Shown here piece by piece: positions 1 through 4,516 of a DNA stretch of 5,854 nt (position 1 is its first letter; each line of letters starts with the position of its first letter). The notes under the pieces were generated by a model that had not been told where the DNA came from, made no database searches, and saw only the letters and a program-made list of their open reading frames with translations. The stretch spans positions 1-5,854 of the forward strand of contig JAAYYX010000079.1 in assembly GCA_012515135.1 (NCBI GenBank), written 5' to 3'. The DNA comes from Clostridiales bacterium (GTDB lineage Bacteria; Bacillota; Clostridia; Peptostreptococcales; Anaerovoracaceae). Position numbers and translations under genes: made by a program.

Positions 1-129
1 AATACAAAATACATGAATGACAGAGCATATGCGGAAGAAGTAAATGAAAGGGCCGAAAAAATGCTGGGAGAATATACGGCCGTTGCAGAGAATGTATATA
101 AAAATGTCGAGTCTGAACTGAAAGGATAA
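1..129 (+). CDS. fchA: C-terminal fragment, probable methenyl-THF cyclohydrolase (FchA / cyclodeaminase-like family)
   Basis: Partial gene: the window opens inside it. Only the last 42 codons (frame 1, stop TAA at 127-129) are visible. The tail begins NTKYMNDRAYAEEVNERAEK and continues as a charged helix ending in ELKG. This resembles the end of FTCD_C-fold proteins, where an N-x-K/R-x-x-x-D segment is followed by a long acidic helix. That fold includes formiminotetrahydrofolate cyclodeaminase and the clostridial/acetogen cyclohydrolase FchA, which hydrates 5,10-methenyl-THF to 10-formyl-THF in the cytosol. Placement supports FchA: folD starts four bases after the stop, and fchA-folD pairs are common in acetogenic and amino-acid-fermenting clostridia. 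The catalytic part lies outside the window, so the family call rests on tail similarity recalled from memory plus context. A stand-alone cyclodeaminase of histidine degradation is the main alternative. Confidence 0.66.
   Translation, partial: NTKYMNDRAYAEEVNERAEKMLGEYTAVAENVYKNVESELKG
121..126 (+). promoter_or_regulatory. Ribosome binding site of folD, inside the end of the upstream gene
   Basis: AAAGGA lies 7 nt before the ATG at 134 and overlaps the last codons of the upstream gene. This implies that the two genes share one mRNA and are translationally coupled. Confidence 0.6.
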
Positions 130-133
130 AAAA

Positions 134-1003
134 ATGGCAAAACTTCTGACAGGCAAGGAAGTTGCAGATGCGTTGAACAAAGAAACAGAAGAAAAAACGA
201 AAGCCCTCAAAGCCCAGGGCATAGTTCCCGCACTGGCGGTAATAAGAGTCGGAGAGAAACCGGAAGATGAAACATATGAAAAAGCCATTTTGAAAAAAGC
301 CGAGAAAACAGGAATAGATGTTGACCAGTATACACTGCCCCAAGAGGCATCCACAGATGAGGTCGTTGAAACAGTAAAAATGTTAAGCAGCGACAGGGAC
401 ATACACGGCATACTTGTAATGAGACCGCTGCCCCTTGCCATAGATGATGAAAAAGTCTGCGGGGCACTGACTGCCGAAAAAGATGTTGACGGAATAACAG
501 AAAAATCCATGGCGGCCCTTTACAGTGGGAAAAAAGATTTTTTTGCACCCTGTACAGCGGTGGCCTGTATGGAGATGCTGAAGTATTACGGAATCGATCC
601 TGCGGGAAAGAGGAGTACCGTTTTAGGGCGAAGCAATGTGTCCGGAAGACCTTTGGCCATGCTGCTTATTAAGGCTGATTCCACAGTGACTATATGCCAT
701 TCAAAAACCCGGGATACGGCAGAGATATGCAGAAATTCTGAAATAATGGTAGTTGCGGCAGGAAAGGCCGGCATGGCAGACAGCTCGTTTTTCAATAAAA
801 ATCAGGTAGTTCTAGATGTGGGTATTAATGTTTCCCCCGGCGGAAAGATATGCGGCGATGTTGACACAGAAGCAGCATTGCCTGAAGTTTATGCAATAAC
901 CCCTGTCCCCGGGGGAGTGGGCAGTGTTACAGTAAGTGTTTTGATGCGTCATGTGGCGGAAGCCGCCCTCAGCAGTTGCCAAAGTCCCGATCCCCGAGCA
1001 TAA
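134..1003 (+). CDS. folD: FolD-family methylene-THF dehydrogenase, probably lacking cyclohydrolase activity
   Basis: The 289-residue length is usual for FolD, the cytosolic NAD(P)-dependent enzyme that oxidises 5,10-methylene-THF to methenyl-THF and, in bifunctional members, hydrolyses that to 10-formyl-THF. The folate domain spans roughly residues 1-120 plus the C-terminal helices; the dinucleotide-binding domain is roughly 140-250. Visible hallmarks are Y48, HGILV at 91-95, KDVDG at 116-120 (with the conserved Asp at 119), APCT at 138-141, GRSNVSGRP at 165-173, CHSKT at 188-192 and PVPGGVG at 257-263. Key residues differ. The family motif is Y-V-x-x-K, but here Y48 is followed by E-K-A-I, so the catalytic Lys is Ile52. 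The Gln of GILVQLP is Met96. The usual PCTPxG is PCTAVA, and GGVGPMT is GGVGSVT. In human MTHFD1 the equivalent lysine is required for the cyclohydrolase but not for the dehydrogenase step, so I infer a mainly dehydrogenase enzyme paired with FchA. The 3' end overlaps the convergent lyase gene. Cofactor preference cannot be decided. Confidence 0.93.
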   Translation: MAKLLTGKEVADALNKETEEKTKALKAQGIVPALAVIRVGEKPEDETYEKAILKKAEKTGIDVDQYTLPQEASTDEVVETVKMLSSDRDIHGILVMRPLPLAIDDEKVCGALTAEKDVDGITEKSMAALYSGKKDFFAPCTAVACMEMLKYYGIDPAGKRSTVLGRSNVSGRPLAMLLIKADSTVTICHSKTRDTAEICRNSEIMVVAAGKAGMADSSFFNKNQVVLDVGINVSPGGKICGDVDTEAALPEVYAITPVPGGVGSVTVSVLMRHVAEAALSSCQSPDPRA

Positions 1004-2294
1004 GGTGCATGATCTCGATATCCGTCTCTTTCATGCCCTCTTTGCCGATCAAACCGATATTATCGATCGTCTCTTCTATATCATCTTTTACGATGCCTTC
1101 TCCGCAGGGGAAGGTCTTTTTTGATTTTGTCATTTCATGCCCCATGATAGCAGCATCTATTGATGAGGCTATCTTTGCGGCGCAGGATGCTTTTGCTCCG
1201 TCACAGATTATACCACTCACATTGGCAGCTGTATTTGTTATTGTAGAGCATATTTCCTCATAACCGCCTCCATCAAGATAGGTTATGGCTGCGCCGCTTC
1301 CACATGCGGCACTGACTGCCCCGCAAAATGCAGAAAGCTTTCCTATGTGGTTTTTTATGTGTATAGAAACAAGGTTGCTTATTGCCAGTGCTCTGTAGAG
1401 TTTTTCTTCCCCTGCACAAAGCTCATAGGCATATTCGGCCACGGGAACGGTCACTGTGATGCCCTGATTGCCGCTGCCGGAATTTATTACAACGGGCATA
1501 GAACTTCCTCCCATTCGGGCATCGGAGCCGGCGGCAGCCTTGGCTTTGGCTCTGGTTTTTATGTCATTGCCGCAGGTCTTTAACAGTGTTTTTCCTACAG
1601 AAGAACCATAGGGGTTTCTTAAACCTTCATCTGCTATGGCTGTGTTTACTGAAAGCTGCAGCTGCAGAAGACGTTTAAGATCATTTATATCGGCGTTCTT
1701 TGCAAAATCAAGAATGCCTTTTATACTTAGACTGATTTTATTTTTGTCATCATTTTCGTTTCCATCTTTTCTATTTCCGTTTTTTCTGTTTGTTTGCTTA
1801 TCAAGGATGGTCTCATCATTGTACGTTACCAGAACTATGTTGGTATGGCTTTGGGCAATGACGACTTTTGCAGTATCATTTTTTCCTTTTGCTATAGCCT
1901 CTATGTATAGGCTGTCTTCGCCTTCTTTCAGATGGACATGGCAAAAGTCCGATTTAAGAAGGACAGATGCTTTTTTGACATCCTTTTCTTCAACGTTCTC
2001 AAGAATACTGAGCTTTTTGTCGGCTCTTCCCACCAGGGCCCCCAGAACTGCGGCCGAATCCACTCCTCTGAGTCCTCCTGAATTTGGAACAATTACGCCC
2101 TTGACGTTTTTTATTATATTTCCGCTGCATTTTATATCAAGGCGCTCAGGAAACTTCCCCAAAACAGTCACCGCTTCTGCAGAGGCGTAGGCCACTGCTC
2201 CGGGTTCAGTACATCCCATTGCCAGAGAAAGATCCTTTTTCAGTATGCTTATATAATCCGCATAAGGTGCTTCATTTAAAGGTTTTCCGGACAT
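969..2294 (-). CDS. cyuA: UPF0597 / CyuA-family L-cysteine desulfidase or L-serine dehydratase-like [4Fe-4S] lyase
   Basis: This 441-residue cytosolic protein of the UPF0597 family is related to the iron-sulfur serine dehydratase alpha fold. Family members (E. coli CyuA/YhaM, archaeal CdsB) split L-cysteine into pyruvate, ammonia and sulfide; some act on serine. Visible signatures are MGCTEPGAVA at 26-35, SDARMGGSSMP at 257-267, NSGSGNQGIT at 271-280, KLSAFCGAVSAACGSG at 319-334 and SGIICDGAKASC at 360-371. C28, C324, C364 and C371 are the candidate cluster and active-site cysteines. Two oddities stand out. A hydrophilic Asn/Lys/Gly/Asp linker at about 165-187 contains pentapeptide repeats, and the very last residue is cysteine (C441). 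The start at 2294 is supported by a strong Shine-Dalgarno sequence and a near-consensus promoter. The gene is transcribed divergently from gntR, which suggests shared control, and it converges on folD with a 35-bp overlap. The family call is firm. Cysteine versus serine as substrate is not decidable by eye. Confidence 0.9.
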   Translation of the reverse strand: MSGKPLNEAPYADYISILKKDLSLAMGCTEPGAVAYASAEAVTVLGKFPERLDIKCSGNIIKNVKGVIVPNSGGLRGVDSAAVLGALVGRADKKLSILENVEEKDVKKASVLLKSDFCHVHLKEGEDSLYIEAIAKGKNDTAKVVIAQSHTNIVLVTYNDETILDKQTNRKNGNRKDGNENDDKNKISLSIKGILDFAKNADINDLKRLLQLQLSVNTAIADEGLRNPYGSSVGKTLLKTCGNDIKTRAKAKAAAGSDARMGGSSMPVVINSGSGNQGITVTVPVAEYAYELCAGEEKLYRALAISNLVSIHIKNHIGKLSAFCGAVSAACGSGAAITYLDGGGYEEICSTITNTAANVSGIICDGAKASCAAKIASSIDAAIMGHEMTKSKKTFPCGEGIVKDDIEETIDNIGLIGKEGMKETDIEIMHLMLGDRDFGNC

Positions 2295-2300
2295 GGCTAT

Positions 2301-2310
2301 TCCTCCTCCT
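2301..2310 (-). promoter_or_regulatory. Strong ribosome binding site of the lyase gene
   Basis: Read on the minus strand this is AGGAGGAGGA, ending 6 nt before the ATG at 2294-2292. It is a near-perfect anti-16S match and fixes the start codon. Confidence 0.85.
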
Positions 2311-2321
2311 TAAGAATACTA

Positions 2322-2334
2322 CTGATAATATCAG
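2322..2334. promoter_or_regulatory. Candidate operator: perfect 13-bp dyad CTGATA-A-TATCAG
   Basis: Six-base arms, CTGATA and TATCAG, flank a single central A. The dyad covers the whole -10 hexamer (2325-2330) of the lyase promoter, where a bound dimer would block open-complex formation. The adjacent FadR/FCD-type GntR protein is the obvious candidate ligand, because divergently transcribed GntR regulators usually bind the shared intergenic region. The dyad is seen directly; its role and its binder are inferred. AT-rich promoter DNA can produce such a dyad by chance. Confidence 0.5.
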
Positions 2335-2353
2335 AAATAATATTAAATGTCAA
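2325..2353 (-). promoter_or_regulatory. Sigma-70 promoter of the lyase gene
   Basis: On the minus strand, a perfect -35 TTGACA (2353-2348) is followed by exactly 17 bp and then the -10 TATTAT (2330-2325), preceded by TGA as in an extended -10. The expected start site is near 2318, giving a leader of about 24 nt that carries the AGGAGG ribosome site. Its -35 lies only 7 bp from the -35 of the divergent gntR promoter, so the two polymerases would compete or be regulated together. Confidence 0.8.
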
Positions 2354-2360
2354 AACCGTA

Positions 2361-2389
2361 TTTACAACTACCCGGGCATTTGTTATACT
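2361..2389 (+). promoter_or_regulatory. Sigma-70 promoter of gntR
   Basis: The -35 TTTACA (2361-2366) is followed by a 17-bp spacer and the -10 TATACT (2384-2389), with TGT directly before it as an extended -10 element. The predicted start site is near 2396, about 19 nt upstream of the ATG at 2415. Both hexamers match consensus in five of six positions. It probably drives gntR and at least part of the transporter and peptidase transcription. Confidence 0.75.
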
Positions 2390-2402
2390 TATCCTGTTGT
2401 TC

Positions 2403-2407
2403 GGAGG
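2403..2407 (+). promoter_or_regulatory. Ribosome binding site that fixes the gntR start
   Basis: GGAGG stands 7 nt before the ATG at 2415. It lies downstream of an in-frame TTG at 2397, which sits at the predicted transcription start and has no ribosome site of its own. The ATG is therefore the better start. Confidence 0.8.
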
Positions 2408-2414
2408 CCCAAAA

Positions 2415-3044
2415 ATGACCAAGGAAAAAACGCTAAAAGAAAAAGTTTATTCTCTGATATTCGACAGCATTATAAAAGGCAAATATCCTCAGGGGACTGT
2501 CCTCAGCGAAAAAGCGCTTACAGAGAAATATAAAGTCAGTAAATCTCCCGTAAGGGAGGCGCTTGTGGAGCTCTGCAACGAAGGAGTACTAAAAAGTCTT
2601 CCCCGCTACGGATATGAAGTGGTACAGCTTACAAAACAGGATATAGAAGATATCCTGGATTTCAGGATCATACTTGAAGGCGGAGCTTTGAGAAAAAGCA
2701 TATCCGACATAGGCACGGAACAAACAGATCAGCTGGAAGAAATAGACAAACTCTGCATCTCTGAAAAAGCCAGGGACGATTTCTGGACACACTGGGAGTA
2801 CAACAAGGAATTTCATATGAAGTTGATGTCTTTTTACAGTAATGAATTCTCATATAATATTCTAAAAAGGGCCATGGATACCCTTACAAGAGCCTATGCC
2901 CAACACTACTGGAACAAATGGGACAATATTTCATTTCCGAGAGATACAAAAGCTCATATAAAGATAATCAGATGCATCAAGAAGAAAGACCTGGAGGGAG
3001 CCATACATTTTCTCAAAGAAGACATAGAAGATTTTGGCATGTAA
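2415..3044 (+). CDS. GntR-family transcriptional regulator, FadR/FCD subfamily
   Basis: A 209-residue DNA-binding regulator. Residues 6-70 form the GntR winged helix: LKEKVYSLIFDSIIKG, then a LSEKALTEKYKVSKSPVREAL segment (helix-turn-helix, about 30-50), a V-LKSLPRYGYEV wing, and QLTKQDIEDILDFRIILEG, which opens the effector domain. Residues 75-205 fit an all-helical FCD domain, which in this subfamily binds a small acid or amino-acid ligand, often with a metal. By spacing, the metal positions are N130 (usually Asp), H134, H181 and D203 (usually His), so the site is altered. The gene lies divergent to the lyase and is followed by the transporter after 80 bp, the usual arrangement for a local regulator of a catabolic and uptake cassette. 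Candidate operators are the dyads at 2322-2334 and 3056-3080. The ligand is unknown; an amino acid or carboxylate linked to the transporter is likely. The alternative TTG start at 2397 is rejected. Confidence 0.9.
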   Translation: MTKEKTLKEKVYSLIFDSIIKGKYPQGTVLSEKALTEKYKVSKSPVREALVELCNEGVLKSLPRYGYEVVQLTKQDIEDILDFRIILEGGALRKSISDIGTEQTDQLEEIDKLCISEKARDDFWTHWEYNKEFHMKLMSFYSNEFSYNILKRAMDTLTRAYAQHYWNKWDNISFPRDTKAHIKIIRCIKKKDLEGAIHFLKEDIEDFGM

Positions 3045-3055
3045 CAGAAAAGAAT

Positions 3056-3080
3056 GATGTGACACATAGGGTGTCTTATC
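3056..3080. promoter_or_regulatory. Candidate operator: hyphenated dyad GACAC-N5-GTGTC with outer GAT/ATC arms
   Basis: The inner arms GACAC (3061-3065) and GTGTC (3071-3075) are perfect inverted repeats five bases apart. Outer arms GAT (3056-3058) and ATC (3078-3080) extend the symmetry after two unpaired positions on each side. The dyad overlaps the -35 and the spacer of the candidate promoter before the transporter, a typical repressor position. It could instead fold as an RNA hairpin in read-through mRNA from gntR. The dyad is seen; the function is inferred. Confidence 0.45.
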
Positions 3081-3087
3081 ATATAAG
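3059..3087 (+). promoter_or_regulatory. Candidate internal promoter of the transporter-peptidase pair
   Basis: GTGACA (3059-3064) and TATAAG (3082-3087) each match the sigma-70 hexamers in five of six positions and are separated by 17 bp. The predicted start near 3094 leaves a leader of about 30 nt. If real, the transporter and peptidase can be transcribed separately from gntR, so a repressor can stay constitutive while its targets are induced. Confidence 0.45.
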
Positions 3088-3099
3088 CGGCTCTGCCGC
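3087..3099 (+). other. Small GC-rich hairpin before the transporter ribosome site
   Basis: GCGGC-TCT-GCCGC forms a 5-bp stem with a 3-nt loop. It is followed by a run of eight A, not U, so it does not look like an intrinsic terminator on the + strand. On the - strand the T-run precedes the stem, which also fails. It would lie at or next to the 5' end of a transcript from the internal promoter and could stabilise the message or mark a processing site. Confidence 0.35.
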
Positions 3100-3114
3100 A
3101 AAAAAACAAAAGAA

Positions 3115-3120
3115 AGGAGA
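3115..3120 (+). promoter_or_regulatory. Ribosome binding site that fixes the transporter start
   Basis: AGGAGA lies about 5 nt before the ATG at 3125. The reading frame stays open upstream into gntR as far as 2918, but no other start there has a ribosome site, and the extra residues would be hydrophilic and out of frame with gntR. Confidence 0.75.
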
Positions 3121-3124
3121 GAAA

Positions 3125-4498
3125 ATGGAATACGGAATTATTTGTGTATTGCCGGTAATTACCATTCTGGTCATAGCCGTCAGCACCAGGCGGACATTGT
3201 TTGCCATGGCATGCGGACTTTCAGTTGCAGCAATAATACTGGCTGGCAAAATAACAGGTTTCGTGGGAACATGGTTCAATTATCTTTATGTTTCCATGAC
3301 CAACGAGACCCTTCAGTGGCTCGTTCTTGTAATCGCCATGTTCGGTATGCTGATAATGCTTTTTGAGCGTTCAAATGCGGTAAAAGATTTTGGCTTCTGG
3401 GCAAGCAGGTTCATCAAGACGAGAAAACAGGCGCTGTTCGGTACGGCCATACTTGGAGTAATAATCTTCCTTGATGATTACCTCAACAACCTGGCTGTAG
3501 GTACCACGATGAAGGGTATGACAGACAGGCTCAAGATACCAAGGACCCAGCTGGCTTATGTGGTAAACAGTGTGGCGGCACCGGTGTGTGTGCTGGTACC
3601 CCTTTCTTCATGGGCTGTATATTTTTCGGCACTTATGAAAGAGGAGGGCGTACTGGTAAACGGCTCAGCCATGAGCGCATATATACAGGGCATACCCCTT
3701 ACTTTTTATGCATGGCTGGCAGTTGTTGTTGTTGTACTCCAGATAATAGGCATAATACCAAAGATAGGACCAATAAAAAAAGACACCATCAGAGCCGAGG
3801 AAACAGGAGATGTTTTCCCTCTGGGCACTGACAAGGAACTGGTTGAATCGGCAAAAGTGGAGGAAATGCCCGAAGGGTACAAACCTCATCCCTGGAACTT
3901 CCTGATCCCTCTTATAGGAATGATCGCCATAACCCTTTTGACAGGCACAGATGTACTTATGGGGGCCTTCGGAGGAGTTGTGATATCCTTTGTTCTTTAT
4001 CTTGTTCAGAGGATAATGAAATTCAAAGAACTTCTGACAGCATGCTTTGACGGGATAATGTCCATGGGATTTGTAATGGTCCTTTCTGTACTGGCTTTTG
4101 CCGTACAGGCAGCCAATACAGACCTTGATCTTGCAGGGTATATAATATCGGTAACAGAACCCATAATGAAAGGCGGTTTCCTGCCTGTTGTAGTATTCCT
4201 GGTATGTGGCATATATGCCTACGCCACAGGATGCTTCTGGGATCTGGCTGCAATAATATTGCCTCTGGTCGTGCCTCTGGCACATGCTGTGGGATGCGAT
4301 CCCATACTGGCATGCGCTGCTGTATTTTCCGGTGCTGCATTCGGGAGCAATACCTGTCTTTACGGAGACGGGGTCATACTTTGCTCGCAGGGATGCCAGA
4401 TAAAAGCCATAGACCTTATGATGGCAACTTTGCCATATGCTCTTATTGCAGGCGGCGGTTCGGCGATTCTGTACCTTATATTCGGATTTATTCTATAG
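3125..4498 (+). CDS. NhaC-family Na+ antiporter-type membrane transporter
   Basis: A 457-residue, strongly hydrophobic inner-membrane protein with roughly 10-12 membrane segments, for example around 5-20, 26-41, 64-80, 104-117, 143-168, 191-212, 258-295, 311-330, 350-366 and 373-390, ending in a hydrophobic helix at 436-457. The signature FLDDYLNNLAVG (115-126) is the F-I/L-D-D-Y-x-N motif of the NhaC family in the ion transporter superfamily, which includes Na+/H+ antiporters and metabolite exchangers such as the malate/lactate antiporter MleN. The second signature near the C-terminus, commonly GDH-C-SP-SDT in NhaC, reads GSNTCLYGDG here (407-416). One Asp is kept (D415) and the rest has changed, arguing for an organic substrate rather than plain Na+/H+ exchange. 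A charged cytoplasmic loop lies at about 213-256. The gene follows gntR by 80 bp and precedes the M42 gene by 18 bp. An amino acid or short peptide related to the lyase and peptidase is a reasonable guess for the substrate, not a demonstration. Confidence 0.83.
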   Translation: MEYGIICVLPVITILVIAVSTRRTLFAMACGLSVAAIILAGKITGFVGTWFNYLYVSMTNETLQWLVLVIAMFGMLIMLFERSNAVKDFGFWASRFIKTRKQALFGTAILGVIIFLDDYLNNLAVGTTMKGMTDRLKIPRTQLAYVVNSVAAPVCVLVPLSSWAVYFSALMKEEGVLVNGSAMSAYIQGIPLTFYAWLAVVVVVLQIIGIIPKIGPIKKDTIRAEETGDVFPLGTDKELVESAKVEEMPEGYKPHPWNFLIPLIGMIAITLLTGTDVLMGAFGGVVISFVLYLVQRIMKFKELLTACFDGIMSMGFVMVLSVLAFAVQAANTDLDLAGYIISVTEPIMKGGFLPVVVFLVCGIYAYATGCFWDLAAIILPLVVPLAHAVGCDPILACAAVFSGAAFGSNTCLYGDGVILCSQGCQIKAIDLMMATLPYALIAGGGSAILYLIFGFIL

Positions 4499-4504
4499 TA
4501 TGGC

Positions 4505-4513
4505 AGAGGTGAT
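4505..4513 (+). promoter_or_regulatory. Ribosome binding site of the M42 gene
   Basis: AGAGGTGAT, with core GAGGTG, lies just before the ATG at 4517 in the 18-bp gap after the transporter stop. The short spacing supports co-transcription. Confidence 0.65.
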
Positions 4514-4516
4514 GAT

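Noticed and set aside
1055..1065. Second GATAATATC-type dyad resembling the 2322-2334 palindrome
   Set aside because: It encodes Asp-Asn-Ile inside the lyase, far from any promoter. Nine shared AT-rich bases are easily explained by coding coincidence.
1636..2190. 184-codon plus-strand open frame antisense to the lyase
   Set aside because: The product is Ser/Phe-rich low-complexity sequence complementary to a well-recognised gene, with no supporting start signal.
2397..2414. TTG start extending the GntR protein by six residues
   Set aside because: The TTG sits at the predicted transcription start with no ribosome site, while the ATG at 2415 has GGAGG at ideal spacing.
2918..3124. N-terminal extension of the transporter back into gntR
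   Set aside because: The added residues are hydrophilic, overlap gntR in another frame and have no ribosome site. The ATG at 3125 has AGGAGA and begins directly with a membrane segment.
3665..4285. Long minus-strand open frame antisense to the transporter
   Set aside because: The translation is rich in Cys, Tyr and His with no recognisable domain. It mirrors a hydrophobic coding sequence and has no ribosome site, so it is a shadow frame.
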